Of a stretch of 64,000 bases of DNA, positions 1-8,647 are shown piece by piece. Position numbers and translations under genes: made by a program. How positions within the stretch are numbered: position 1 is the stretch's first letter; each line of letters opens with the position of its first letter. The notes under the pieces were generated by a model that worked only from the letters and a program-made list of their open reading frames with translations, was not told the origin of the DNA and ran no database searches. This DNA comes from Rhodococcus oryzae (GTDB lineage: Bacteria > Actinomycetota > Actinomycetes > Mycobacteriales > Mycobacteriaceae): assembly GCF_005049235.1 (NCBI RefSeq), contig NZ_SUMD01000003.1, positions 434,001 to 498,000 of the forward strand, given 5' to 3'.

Positions 1-37
1 AAGGAAAAGGTCAACGGTTCGATTCCGTTAGGGGGCT
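1..37 (+). tRNA. tRNA-Thr, 3' part
   Basis: The window opens just after the anticodon of a tRNA. The T arm is visible (AACGG 13-17, loop 18-24, CCGTT 25-29), then the 3' acceptor strand AGGGGGC (30-36) and discriminator T37. The identity is inferred: the fragment closely matches the 3' half of mycobacterial tRNA-Thr(GGT) as I recall it, and that gene precedes tRNA-Met and rpmG in related genomes. The anticodon itself lies outside the window. Confidence 0.75.
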
Positions 38-76
38 CGCTGGATTGGGTGTCCAAGACTGGCACCGATGCACCGA

Positions 77-149
77 GGCGGTGTAGCTCAGTTGGTAGAG
101 CAAACGACTCATAATCGTTGTGTCGCCGGTTCAAGTCCGGCCATCGCTA
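77..149 (+). tRNA. tRNA-Met (CAT), elongator
   Basis: A full cloverleaf can be drawn. Acceptor GGCGGTG (77-83) pairs with 142-148 using two G-U pairs. The D arm begins TAGCTCAG, the anticodon CAT is at 110-112, and the T arm is GCCGG/CCGGC around 130-136. CCA is not encoded. The first acceptor pair is present, unlike in initiator tRNA, so this is the elongator. It sits just upstream of rpmG, as in mycobacteria. Confidence 0.95.
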
Positions 150-215
150 CACAAGTGGACACATAGAACACTCCCTGATTGACCCCGATCAGATTTATCC
201 GAAAGAAGGCATCCC

Positions 216-380
216 GTGGCCTCGACTGACGTTCGGCCCAAGATCACCTTGGCCTGCGAGGTATGCAAGCACCGCAACTACATCACCAAGAAGAACCGTC
301 GTAACGATCCCGATCGTCTCGAGATCAAGAAGTTCTGCCCGAACTGCGGAACGCATCAGGCGCACCGCGAGTCGCGCTAG
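216..380 (+). CDS. rpmG: 50S ribosomal protein L33
   Basis: A 54-residue protein of the large ribosomal subunit. The GTG start at 216 follows a purine-rich Shine-Dalgarno (GAAAGAAGG, 201-209). The chain begins [17 protein letters not shown] and has two zinc-type pairs, CEVC near residue 14 and CPNC near residue 42, so this is the zinc-binding (C+) form and not the zinc-free paralogue made under zinc starvation. The basic middle segment ([16 protein letters not shown]) is typical. It lies between tRNA-Met and hadA, matching the rpmG2-hadA order of mycobacteria. Confidence 0.95.
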   Translation: MASTDVRPKITLACEVCKHRNYITKKNRRNDPDRLEIKKFCPNCGTHQAHRESR

Positions 381-466
381 TACTCTTCGAGTCGACGCGG
401 AGATCGTAGGGGTCGGTTCCCGGCTTCCTGGCCTAGCTGCGTCCCAAGCAGATAGGTTGCGTTCCG

Positions 467-922
467 GTGAAGTTGAGTTCTGATCTCGTTGGCCTGCATC
501 ACAGGTTCAGCGACTACTACGAGGTCGGTCGTGAGAAGGTGCGCGAGTATGCGCGCGCCGTCAAGAGCGACGACCCGGTCTACCGCGACGAAGCTGCCGC
601 CAGGAAGATCGGCTACGACACGCTCGTAGCCCCGCTGACCTTCATTGCTGTCTTCGGCTTCCTCGCGCAGGAAGAGTTCTTCAAGGCCCTGGACGTCGAG
701 CTGGATCTCAGCCGGGTTCTGCACACCGATCAGCGCATCGTCTACCACCGTCCGGTCAAGGTCGGCGACCGTCTGTACTGCGACGTGTACGTCGACTCGA
801 TCCGAACGATGGGCGGTAGCGACATCATCGTGACCCGCAACGAGATCACCGATCAGGACGGCCAGGTCGTCCAGACCCTGTACACCACGCTGGTCGGTCG
901 GCACGCCGAGGAGGTCGAGTGA
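467..922 (+). CDS. hadA: (3R)-hydroxyacyl-ACP dehydratase subunit HadA
   Basis: Non-catalytic hot-dog subunit of the FAS-II 3-hydroxyacyl-ACP dehydratase, which elongates meromycolic acid chains. The protein of about 151 residues reads like mycobacterial HadA throughout (LVAPLTFIAVFGFLAQ near 47-62, RLYCDVYVDSIR near 97-108). It lacks the D-x4-H pair of active MaoC-type dehydratases, as expected since HadB carries the active site. The GTG at 467 is chosen because it gives the familiar N-terminus (V/M-KLSSDLVG); no clear Shine-Dalgarno precedes it. Its stop overlaps the hadB start (TGATG), indicating translational coupling. Confidence 0.93.
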   Translation: MKLSSDLVGLHHRFSDYYEVGREKVREYARAVKSDDPVYRDEAAARKIGYDTLVAPLTFIAVFGFLAQEEFFKALDVELDLSRVLHTDQRIVYHRPVKVGDRLYCDVYVDSIRTMGGSDIIVTRNEITDQDGQVVQTLYTTLVGRHAEEVE

Positions 923-1350
923 TGTCCGTTCGCGATTTCGCGGAGATCTCCGTCGGACAGGAACTGCCCGAAGAGACCGTGCCCCTGACCAGGTCCGACC
1001 TGGTGCAGTACGCAGGCGTTTCCGGCGACCCGAACCCCATCCACTGGGATGACGCGACGGCCCAGAAGCTCGGCCTCCCCTGTGCGGTTGCGCACGGGAT
1101 GCTCACCATGGGCATCGGCGCCGGCTATGTGACCTCCTGGCTCGGCGATCCGGGCGCGGTCACCGAGTACAGCGTTCGTTTCACCAGTCCTGTCGTCGTG
1201 CCCAACGACGGCAAGGGTGCCGTGATCGTCCTCACCGGCAAGGTGAAGTCCATCGACGAGGAGACCCGCTCCGCCGTGGTCGCCATCGTCGCCAAAGTGG
1301 ACGACAAGAAGATCTTCGGTCGCGCTACCGCGACCGTGCGCTTCGGCTGA
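922..1350 (+). CDS. hadB: (3R)-hydroxyacyl-ACP dehydratase catalytic subunit HadB
   Basis: Catalytic hot-dog subunit of the FAS-II dehydratase (142 residues). The MaoC motif SGDPNPIHWDD places Asp36 and His41 at the positions known to be catalytic in mycobacterial HadB. ATG at 922 overlaps the hadA stop. HadA and HadB form a heterodimer that dehydrates 3-hydroxyacyl-ACP during mycolate synthesis. In mycobacteria a third gene, hadC, follows; here the next feature is a structured spacer and tRNA-Trp, so this organism has hadAB only at this locus. Confidence 0.95.
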   Translation: MSVRDFAEISVGQELPEETVPLTRSDLVQYAGVSGDPNPIHWDDATAQKLGLPCAVAHGMLTMGIGAGYVTSWLGDPGAVTEYSVRFTSPVVVPNDGKGAVIVLTGKVKSIDEETRSAVVAIVAKVDDKKIFGRATATVRFG

Positions 1351-1418
1351 GTAACCAGCCGATTCGGTTTGTTCGACTACCGTGCAGTACACTGAGATTT
1401 CTGGGATCAACCAGCGCT

Positions 1419-1463
1419 GCGCGCTGCCCTACGTGCCCATTCGGGCCGCTGAGGGTAGCGCGC
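1419..1463 (+). terminator. long stem-loop after hadB
   Basis: A 12-bp stem with one G-U pair (1419-1430 with 1452-1463) encloses a smaller GCCC/GGGC hairpin (1435-1438 with 1443-1446). No long T run follows, only GTGTTGTGTGG, so it may terminate weakly or serve as a processing site between hadB and tRNA-Trp. Confidence 0.5.
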
Positions 1464-1483
1464 GTGTTGTGTGGTCACGGAGA

Positions 1484-1528
1484 GGTTGATCGGTCCGGAT
1501 CATGATGATCGGGACGCGTCGGTCAACC
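1484..1528. repeat. nested inverted repeat before tRNA-Trp
   Basis: Outer arms GGTTGATCG (1484-1492) and CGGTCAACC (1520-1528) pair with one G-U. Inside are GTCC/GGAC (1493-1496 with 1512-1515) and GATCAT/ATGATC (1498-1503 with 1505-1510). The dyad ends two bases before the tRNA. It may be an RNA processing structure or a protein-binding dyad; the sequence does not decide. Confidence 0.4.
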
Positions 1529-1530
1529 AG

Positions 1531-1603
<73 letters not shown>

Positions 1604-1634
1604 CCCCGGATGTCAGCGACTGAGAGGAACGACG

Positions 1635-2039
1635 GTGAGCGAGGATCGCGGAAAGGCCGATAACGCGGCGGGGTCTCCGGACGCCGACGCCACCGCGGCC
1701 GGCACGAGTGATTCAGCTCCCGTCGCCTCTCGTCCGACTGGAAAGCGTCCGGGTCGTCGTACCCATGCCGCCGCGACCGAGTCGCAGGCCGCGAAGGTCG
1801 CAGGCACCCCCTTGGCCACGAAGGCCAAGCCGGAGAAGCCGCGCAAGGAGAATCTCTTCAAGCGCCTGAGGAAGTTCCTCCGTGAGGTGATCGCGGAACT
1901 CCGGAAGGTGATCTGGCCTAACCGCAAGCAGATGATCACCTACACCACCGTTGTACTGGCGTTCGTGGCCTTCATGGTCGCGTTCATCAGTGGATTGGAC
2001 CTGGCGTTCCGTGAGGGCGTCAGTTGGCTGTTCGGCTGA
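1635..2039 (+). CDS. secE: preprotein translocase subunit SecE
   Basis: Membrane subunit of the SecYEG protein-export channel (134 residues). The GTG start follows GAGAGGA at 1622-1628. The first 75 or so residues are a hydrophilic Ala/Lys-rich extension common in actinobacteria. Then comes the SecE signature (REVIAELRKVIWPNRKQ, about 88-104), which forms the amphipathic cytosolic helix, followed by one C-terminal membrane span. It is followed by nusG, the usual bacterial pair. Confidence 0.95.
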   Translation: MSEDRGKADNAAGSPDADATAAGTSDSAPVASRPTGKRPGRRTHAAATESQAAKVAGTPLATKAKPEKPRKENLFKRLRKFLREVIAELRKVIWPNRKQMITYTTVVLAFVAFMVAFISGLDLAFREGVSWLFG

Positions 2040-2061
2040 CGCCGGACACCGAACGTGATGA

Positions 2062-2868
<807 letters not shown>

Positions 2869-2923
2869 CCACAAAAACTTGCACTGCAGTAGCAAGACAC
2901 ACCCAAGAAATTAGGAACGAAAG

Positions 2924-3358
2924 ATGCCCCCCAAGAAGAAGAAGCTCGCCGGGCTCATCAAGCTTCAGATCCAGGCCGGTCAGGCTAACCCTGCACCGCC
3001 CGTGGGTCCCGCGCTTGGTCAGCACGGCGTGAACATCATGGAGTTCTGCAAGGCCTACAACGCGGCCACCGAGTCGCAGCGCGGCAACGTGATCCCCGTG
3101 GAGATCTCCGTCTACGAGGACCGGACCTTCGACTTCAAGTTGAAGACCCCGCCCGCCTCGCGACTGCTGCTCAAGGCCGCAGGCGTGCAGAAGGGCTCCG
3201 GCGAGCCGCACAAGACCAAGGTCGCCACGGTGACCATGGACCAGGTGCGCGAGATCGCGAAGACCAAGCAGGAAGACCTCAACGCGAACGACATCGAGCA
3301 GGCCGCGAAGATCATCGCCGGCACCGCACGCTCGATGGGTATCACCGTCGAGGGCTAA
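2924..3358 (+). CDS. rplK: 50S ribosomal protein L11
   Basis: 144-residue protein of the GTPase-associated centre, binding 23S rRNA beside L10-L12. The N-terminal domain has the proline-rich motif [16 protein letters not shown] (about 24-39), where thiopeptide antibiotics and RelA signalling act. The C-terminal RNA-binding domain contains [22 protein letters not shown] at 2924 follows the purine-rich AGGAACGAAAG. It is co-directional with rplA, the usual L11-L1 pair. Confidence 0.97.
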
Positions 3359-3430
3359 GCAGCTCCAGATCGCGTGGGAGGGCCGGCCAGGCCCGAAACC
3401 ACAACTGAACCATTAGTAAGGACAGAACAC

Positions 3431-4147
3431 ATGGCAAAGCGCAGCAAGGCGTACCTCGCCGCCGCCGAGAAGGTCGACCAGGCCAAGCTCTACAGCCCAC
3501 TGCAGGCTGCGAAGCTCGCCAAGGAGACCTCCTCCACGAAGATGGACGCGACCGTTGAGGTCGCCGTTCGACTCGGCGTCGACCCCCGCAAGGCGGACCA
3601 GATGGTTCGCGGCACCGTCAACCTCCCGCACGGCACCGGTAAGACCGCCCGTGTGATCGTGTTCGCCGTCGGCGAGAAGGCCGCAGAGGCCGAGGCCGCC
3701 GGTGCGGACGCGGTGGGTGCCGAGGACCTGATCGAGCGCATCCAGGGCGGTTGGCTCGACTTCGATGCCGCGATCGCGACCCCTGATCAGATGGCCAAGG
3801 TCGGCCGCATCGCCCGCGTCCTCGGACCGCGTGGCCTGATGCCGAACCCGAAGACGGGCACCGTCACCGCCGATGTGACCAAGGCCGTCAACGAGATCAA
3901 GGGCGGAAAGATCAACTTCCGCGTCGACAAGCAGGCCAACCTGCACTTCGTGATCGGCAAGGCGTCCTTCGACGACGCCAAGCTGGTGGAAAACTACGGC
4001 GCCGCGCTGGACGAGATCCTGCGTGCGAAGCCGTCCTCCGCGAAGGGCCGTTACGTCAAGAAGGTCACGGTTTCGACCACCACCGGACCGGGCATCCCGG
4101 TGGACCCGAACCGCACCCGCAACCTCCTCGAGGATGCTGCAGAGTAA
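3431..4147 (+). CDS. rplA: 50S ribosomal protein L1
   Basis: 238-residue protein of the mobile L1 stalk, binding 23S rRNA. ATG at 3431 ([14 protein letters not shown]) is preceded by AAGGACAG; an in-frame upstream extension to 3374 lacks L1 similarity and is rejected. Family motifs include the conserved [14 protein letters not shown] segment near 130-143 and the C-terminal [16 protein letters not shown]. In many bacteria L1 represses its own L11-L1 operon; no obvious mimic of its target was identified here. Confidence 0.97.
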   Translation: MAKRSKAYLAAAEKVDQAKLYSPLQAAKLAKETSSTKMDATVEVAVRLGVDPRKADQMVRGTVNLPHGTGKTARVIVFAVGEKAAEAEAAGADAVGAEDLIERIQGGWLDFDAAIATPDQMAKVGRIARVLGPRGLMPNPKTGTVTADVTKAVNEIKGGKINFRVDKQANLHFVIGKASFDDAKLVENYGAALDEILRAKPSSAKGRYVKKVTVSTTTGPGIPVDPNRTRNLLEDAAE

Positions 4148-4158
4148 GACAGTTCGAC

Positions 4159-4194
4159 AAGAAGGCCGGTACGGATCTCCGTACCGGCCTTCTT
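4159..4194. terminator. bidirectional terminator, rplA / MFS exporter
   Basis: A perfect 16-bp stem (4159-4174 with 4179-4194) has an ATCT loop. It ends in TTCTT on the plus strand and starts with AAGAA, so it can serve both converging units. It lies 11 bases after the rplA stop and just before the end of the reverse exporter gene. Confidence 0.9.
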
Positions 4195-4208
4195 CGTGTC
4201 TGCGGTCC

Positions 4209-5837
4209 CTACGCCTGTGGGTCTGCCTCGTCCTTCCGCCAGGCGAGCAGGACGGCGTTCTCCTTCGACGGCGCCCAGGGCAGGAAGATCGCGACGATGA
4301 TCGCGCAGACCACCACCGCACCGGTCGCGACAAGGGAGGCGGTCTGCGAGCCCTGCAGTACCGCCGACTTCATCGCCGTGATCAGGTTCTCCCGCTGCGG
4401 TTCGAGCATCGTCGGGATCTCCCGCTTGCGGATCTCGAGAACACTGAGGACCGTCGCCCGCGCGAATCCCTTCTCGTCGTCGTTCATCAGCATCGCGGGC
4501 ACCCGGTCGATGATCGGCGAGATCTTCGTCGAGTAGTACGAGGCGACGATGGACCCGAGCACGGCCACACCGAGGGTGCCGCCGATCTCGCGGGTGGTGT
4601 CGTTGACGGCCGAGCCGGCACCCGCCTCGTCGAGGGGGAGCGAGGACATTATCGATTCGGTGGCGGGGCCCTGGACGATCGCCAGGCCGAGCGCCATCGA
4701 GACCATCGACGGCAACACATCGGCGAGGTAGGTGCTGTCGACGTCGACGAGTCCGCCGAGGTAGAGGCCTAGCCCGGTCAGCAGCAGACCGAAGACGATG
4801 ACCGCGGTGGTGCCGATGCGTTGCGCGAGCAAGGTGGCGATGGGCGCGCCGACCGCAACGCTCACCGCGAAGGGGAGTGAGGCGATCCCGAACTCGAGCG
4901 GGGTGTACTCGCGCACGCCCTGGAAGTACTGGGTGATCAGGAACAGGAACCCGAACATCGAGAAGTACGCGATCGCGATGGCCAGCGCGGGCAGTGAGAA
5001 CCTGCGGATCCGGAACAGGCGCATGTCGAGAATGGGTGTCGGGGTGCGCAACTGCCACCAGACGAACGCGCCGAGGAGTACCGCCGCGGCCGCGATCCCA
5101 CCGAGGGTGGCGAGGCTGAGCCAGCCGTAGCGCGGGGCCTCGATGATCGACCAGACCAACAGCGTGATGCCCGCGATGGACAGCACGATCCCGGGGAGGT
5201 CGAGCCGGCCGACGACGGCGGCCTTGGACTCCGGGACGAGGAGCAGCGTCGCGATGATCGCGACCGCGGCGACGGGGACGTTGATCCAGAACACCGAGTG
5301 CCAGGAGAAGTGTTCGAGCAGCCAGCCGCCGGACATCGGTCCGATGGCGATGGCGAAGCCGGCCATGGCGGTCCAGGCGGCGATGGCAAGCGCGCGCTCG
5401 CGGGTGTCGGTGAAGATGTTGATGATCAGGGCAAGGGTGGCGGGGAAGACAGCGGCGGCGAACACGCCCATCGCGGCCCGGGCGGCGATGACCTGCCCGA
5501 GGGTCTCCGCGTTGGCGCCTGCCACGGACATCACCCCGACGCCGATCAGGCCGATGATCATGATGCGTCGGCGGCCGTACCGGTCTCCGAGGTTGCCGCA
5601 GGCCAGCAGCAGGCCGGCGAAGGTGAGGGTGTAGGCGTCGACCACCCACTGCAATCCGCTCACCCCGGTATGGAGCTCGACGCCGATCGAGGGCAGGGCG
5701 ACATTGACGATCGTGTTGTCGAGAACCACCAGTAGTTCCGCGAGGCAGATCACGGCGAGTGCCGCGAATCGCCCTGCGCGCGAGGAGATCAGCTCGACCC
5801 GGTTGTCGGGTGGGTTGGTGCGTTCCAGCGTGGTCAT
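4209..5837 (-). CDS. DHA2-family MFS drug exporter
   Basis: A 542-residue membrane protein of the 14-helix EmrB/QacA type, expected to export drugs or other amphiphiles using the proton gradient. Motif A appears as GNLGDRYGRRR (about 81-91) and helix 1 carries LLVVLDNTIVNVALP, typical of DHA2 pumps. The ATG at 5837 begins MTTLERTNPPDN. It is isolated between two ribosomal-protein units and has no adjacent regulator, but a TATGT/ACATA dyad lies 20-35 bp upstream. The substrate cannot be read from the sequence. Confidence 0.88.
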   Translation of the reverse strand: MTTLERTNPPDNRVELISSRAGRFAALAVICLAELLVVLDNTIVNVALPSIGVELHTGVSGLQWVVDAYTLTFAGLLLACGNLGDRYGRRRIMIIGLIGVGVMSVAGANAETLGQVIAARAAMGVFAAAVFPATLALIINIFTDTRERALAIAAWTAMAGFAIAIGPMSGGWLLEHFSWHSVFWINVPVAAVAIIATLLLVPESKAAVVGRLDLPGIVLSIAGITLLVWSIIEAPRYGWLSLATLGGIAAAAVLLGAFVWWQLRTPTPILDMRLFRIRRFSLPALAIAIAYFSMFGFLFLITQYFQGVREYTPLEFGIASLPFAVSVAVGAPIATLLAQRIGTTAVIVFGLLLTGLGLYLGGLVDVDSTYLADVLPSMVSMALGLAIVQGPATESIMSSLPLDEAGAGSAVNDTTREIGGTLGVAVLGSIVASYYSTKISPIIDRVPAMLMNDDEKGFARATVLSVLEIRKREIPTMLEPQRENLITAMKSAVLQGSQTASLVATGAVVVCAIIVAIFLPWAPSKENAVLLAWRKDEADPQA

Positions 5838-5856
5838 GGGTTGTGACGGTACTCGC

Positions 5857-5872
5857 TATGTGTAACTACATA
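5857..5872. promoter_or_regulatory. inverted repeat before MFS exporter
   Basis: TATGT (5857-5861) and ACATA (5868-5872) flank six bases, 20-35 bp upstream of the reverse-strand exporter start. On that strand the overlapping GTTATATG could include a -10 element. This layout suits a TetR- or MarR-type repressor site, but no regulator gene is adjacent. Confidence 0.4.
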
Positions 5873-5957
5873 TAACAGTCAACTTGAGACTGGTCCGTCA
5901 CTCCCGGGGGTGTGATGTGATGACTGTCACGATACATGGCTCCGGTGGCGGCTCGTT

Positions 5958-5986
5958 TTGGATGGTCACGCCCGTTCGGGTACTCT
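5958..5986 (+). promoter_or_regulatory. rplJL promoter
   Basis: A -35-like TTGGAT (5958-5963) is separated by 17 bases from a -10-like TACTCT (5981-5986). This predicts a transcript start near 5993 and a leader of about 260 nt before rplJ. The stretch 5838-6253 otherwise contains no convincing gene. Confidence 0.6.
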
Positions 5987-6162
5987 CTCCGGAAGAGTTC
6001 GATCTATTTCGAGTTCACCCCAAGAAGTTCTACCCAAGACCGTTGGTCACCGATGCCGCGAGGCATTGGTTGAAGGTTCGGGACACAGCCCGACGGCCCA
6101 CGCAGGAGGACGAGGTAGGGGAGTGGTGGGCCTTCGCGCGAGCTGGGTCCGGATCTCTTCGT

Positions 6163-6193
6163 AACGCCCCGTGTGCCTGCACCGGGGCGTTTT
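6163..6193 (+). terminator. attenuator-like hairpin in rplJ leader
   Basis: AACGCCCCG (6163-6171) pairs with CGGGGCGTT (6183-6191), with a further GTG/CAC inside, followed by a short T run. It resembles a Rho-independent terminator but lies 60 bases before rplJ and after its promoter, so it should act as an attenuator. The preceding leader (about 5993-6160) probably folds into the L10/L12-binding element used for feedback in other bacteria; that fold is inferred. Confidence 0.65.
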
Positions 6194-6253
6194 GCATTGT
6201 CACGGCCGCATCCCGAGGGTGCACCAACACGATGTCACGAGAGGAGGCGAAGT

Positions 6254-6790
6254 ATGGCAAAGCCCGAAAAGGTCTCCGCAGTCACGGAGATCACTGAGCA
6301 GTTCAAGGGTTCGACTGCCGCCGTGATCACCGAATACCGTGGTCTGTCGGTGACCAGTCTGACGCAGCTGCGACGCGCGCTCGGAGCAGGCGCAACCTAC
6401 TCCGTCGCCAAGAACACCCTGGTCAAGCGCGCCGCCGCAGAGGCGGGCGTCGAGGGCCTTGACGACCTGTTCGTCGGACCGACCGCCATTGCGTTCATCA
6501 AGGGCGAGCCGGTTGACGCAGCGAAGGCCATCAAGGCCTTCGCGAAGGACAACAAGGCGCTTGTCATCAAGGGCGGCTACATGGACGGCAACGCGCTGTC
6601 CGTGGACGAGGTCAACAAGATCGCGGACCTCGAGTCCCGCGAGATCTTGCTGGCCAAGCTCGCCGGCGCGATGAAGGGCAACTTGGCAAAGGCCGCTGGC
6701 CTGTTCAATGCCCCCGCCTCGCAGATGGCCCGTCTGGCCGCTGCGCTGCAGGACAAGAAGGCCGCGGAAGGCTCCGCAGCCGAAAGCTGA
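6254..6790 (+). CDS. rplJ: 50S ribosomal protein L10
   Basis: 178-residue base of the ribosomal stalk, anchoring L7/L12 dimers to the GTPase centre. ATG at 6254 ([20 protein letters not shown]) follows a strong GAGAGGAGG. The rRNA-binding domain contains [16 protein letters not shown] and [13 protein letters not shown]. The C-terminal Ala-rich helix ([18 protein letters not shown]) is where L12 dimers dock. Longer in-frame starts upstream run back through the attenuator hairpin and are rejected. L10 commonly represses its own operon through the leader. Confidence 0.97.
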   Translation: MAKPEKVSAVTEITEQFKGSTAAVITEYRGLSVTSLTQLRRALGAGATYSVAKNTLVKRAAAEAGVEGLDDLFVGPTAIAFIKGEPVDAAKAIKAFAKDNKALVIKGGYMDGNALSVDEVNKIADLESREILLAKLAGAMKGNLAKAAGLFNAPASQMARLAAALQDKKAAEGSAAES

Positions 6791-6910
6791 TCCGCACGAG
6801 ACCGGACGGGCGCCCTCACGGGTGTGAACAAGGTCTTGCGTATCACGTACCAAACCACTCCCACCTCGTCGCGGATCAGCGACATGGGACTTACAGGAAG
6901 GACCGCCATC

Positions 6911-7297
6911 ATGGCGAAGCTCACCACCGAAGAGTTGCTGGACCAGTTCAAGGAGCTCACCCTCCTCGAGCTCTCGGAGTTCGTGAAGGCGTTCGAGGAG
7001 ACCTTCGAGGTCACCGCTGCTGCGCCGGTCGCCGTTGCCGCCGCCGGTGCCCCGGCCGCCGCCGCGGACGCCGCTGAGGAGCAGGACGAGTTCGACGTCG
7101 TCCTCGAGTCGGCCGGCGACAAGAAGATCCAGGTCATCAAGGTCGTCCGTGAGGTCGTCTCCGGCCTGGGCCTGAAGGAGGCCAAGGACCTCGTCGAGGG
7201 TGCGCCGAAGGCGATCCTCGAGAAGGTTGCGAAGGATGCGGCCGAGGCCGCCAAGGAGAAGCTGGTCGCCGCAGGCGCCACCATCTCCATCAAGTAA
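6911..7297 (+). CDS. rplL: 50S ribosomal protein L7/L12
   Basis: 128-residue stalk protein that recruits translation factors. It has the N-terminal dimerisation domain ([20 protein letters not shown]), an Ala/Pro-rich hinge (about 38-58), and the C-terminal factor-binding domain with [20 protein letters not shown] and the [10 protein letters not shown] motif. ATG at 6911 follows ACAGGAAGG. The 120-bp gap after rplJ shows no terminator, so the two are probably one transcript; many L12 copies are needed per ribosome. Confidence 0.98.
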   Translation: MAKLTTEELLDQFKELTLLELSEFVKAFEETFEVTAAAPVAVAAAGAPAAAADAAEEQDEFDVVLESAGDKKIQVIKVVREVVSGLGLKEAKDLVEGAPKAILEKVAKDAAEAAKEKLVAAGATISIK

Positions 7298-7332
7298 GAC
7301 CGCCGCGTAACAACGCAGCGCTCACGCTCGAC

Positions 7333-7370
7333 AAAAGGGCCGTTCCCCGTCAGGGGAGCGGCCCTTTTTC
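7333..7370 (+). terminator. rplJL terminator
   Basis: A 16-bp stem with one G-U pair (7333-7348 with 7353-7368) and a GTCA loop is followed by a T tract. It is a canonical Rho-independent terminator 35 bases after rplL. Confidence 0.95.
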
Positions 7371-7491
7371 GTGCCCGGAATCCGAACCTCGGGGGTGTCG
7401 GAAGTGGACGGTTGTTCAGCGTTGTGGCGACGCATCGATGCAGTTCAGAGGGGATAAATCGGACATGGGGGGGCCGGATTGCCCTCGAACC

Positions 7492-7505
7492 CTACTCATG
7501 AGTAG
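7492..7505. promoter_or_regulatory. 14-bp perfect palindrome upstream of mceG
   Basis: CTACTCATGAGTAG is a perfect 14-base palindrome about 100 bp upstream of the mceG start and just upstream of the proposed promoter. It may bind an activator or repressor; its partner is unknown. Confidence 0.4.
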
Positions 7506-7537
7506 CATTCAGCGTCACAGGTACCACTTCGATGCGA

Positions 7538-7564
7538 TAGAGTGACCCAACCCACATTGGGTCA
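7538..7564 (+). promoter_or_regulatory. mce operon -10 element and overlapping operator
   Basis: A -10-like TAGAGT (7538-7543) is overlapped at its end by an 8-bp inverted repeat, TGACCCAA (7543-7550) and TTGGGTCA (7557-7564), six bases apart. The dyad would cover the transcription start, as a repressor operator does. The -35 region is weak. It lies 28 bases before the mceG start. Confidence 0.5.
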
Positions 7565-7591
7565 GTGTGTCGAAAAGCGTGGAGGTTTTCG

Positions 7592-8638
7592 GTGGGAGTA
7601 GAGGTAGTAGTCGAGGGACTCACCAAGTCGTTCGGCTCGCAGAAGATCTGGCAGGACGTCACCCTGACGCTCCCCCCGGGGGAGGTCACGGCCCTGCTCG
7701 GCCCGTCCGGTACGGGCAAGTCGGTGTTCCTGAAGTCGCTGATCGGCCTGCTCCGTCCGGAGCGCGGGTCGATCGTCATCGACGGTACCGACATCCTGGA
7801 GTGCTCCAGCCGCGAGCTCTACGAGATCCGGAAGATGTTCGGTGTGCTGTTCCAGGACGGTGCGCTGTTCGGGTCGATGAACCTCTTCGACAACGTCGCC
7901 TTCCCGCTGCGTGAGCACACCAAGAAGTCCGAGTCCGAGATCCGCAACATCGTGATGGGCAAGATGGAGCTCGTCGGACTCATCGGTGCCGAGAACAAGC
8001 TCCCCGGCGAGATCTCCGGCGGTATGCGCAAGCGCGCCGGATTGGCGAGGGCGCTGGTGCTGGACCCGGAGATCATCCTGGTCGACGAGCCCGACTCGGG
8101 TCTCGACCCGGTCCGCACGACGTACATCAGCCAGCTGCTGATCGACATCAACTCGCAGATCGACGCGACGATCCTGATCGTGTCGCACAACATCAACCTC
8201 GCGCGCACCGTGCCGGACAACATCGGCATGTTGTTCCGCAAGGAACTCGTCATGTTCGGCCCCCGCGAGGTGCTGCTCACCAGCGACGAGCCGGTGGTCA
8301 AGCAGTTCCTCAACGGCAGCATGCTCGGCCCGATCGGCATGTCCGAGGAGAAGGACGAGGCGCAGATGGCGCAGGAGCAGGCGATGGTCGATGCCGGCCA
8401 CCACCACGGCGGCGTCGACGACGTCGAGGGCATCGTCCCGCAGATGAAGGCAACCCCCGGTATGCCGTTCCGTCAGGCCGTCGCCCGCCGTCAGCAGCGC
8501 GTCCGCCAGATCATGCACACCTTGCCGCACAATGCCCAGATCGCGATCCAGGAGAGCCTTGACACCGAGGACAACACTCAGGTGATTCCCGCATATGACG
8601 ACTCCGGCATGGAGACGTCTTCCTGGGGACGCGGGTAG
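7592..8638 (+). CDS. mceG: Mce transporter ATPase MceG (Mkl)
   Basis: ATP-binding subunit that energises Mce lipid importers, MlaF-like (348 residues). It has Walker A GPSGTGKS (37-44), the Q-loop FQDGALFGSMN, the signature ISGGMRKRAGLARAL in place of canonical LSGGQ, and Walker B IILVDEPDSGLD. The C-terminal extension of about 100 residues (GPIGMSEEKDEA..., ending SSWGRG) is characteristic of mycobacterial Mkl. GTG at 7592 is fixed by GGAGGT at 7581-7586. The homologue in M. tuberculosis (Rv0655) also lies after rplL but away from any mce operon; here it heads one, 9 bases before yrbEA. Confidence 0.95.
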   Translation: MGVEVVVEGLTKSFGSQKIWQDVTLTLPPGEVTALLGPSGTGKSVFLKSLIGLLRPERGSIVIDGTDILECSSRELYEIRKMFGVLFQDGALFGSMNLFDNVAFPLREHTKKSESEIRNIVMGKMELVGLIGAENKLPGEISGGMRKRAGLARALVLDPEIILVDEPDSGLDPVRTTYISQLLIDINSQIDATILIVSHNINLARTVPDNIGMLFRKELVMFGPREVLLTSDEPVVKQFLNGSMLGPIGMSEEKDEAQMAQEQAMVDAGHHHGGVDDVEGIVPQMKATPGMPFRQAVARRQQRVRQIMHTLPHNAQIAIQESLDTEDNTQVIPAYDDSGMETSSWGRG

Positions 8639-8647
8639 CACGCGCCG

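Noticed and set aside
5884-6297. 137-codon forward frame before rplJ
   Set aside because: It covers the rplJ promoter, leader and attenuator and runs into rplJ in another frame; it shows no family sequence.
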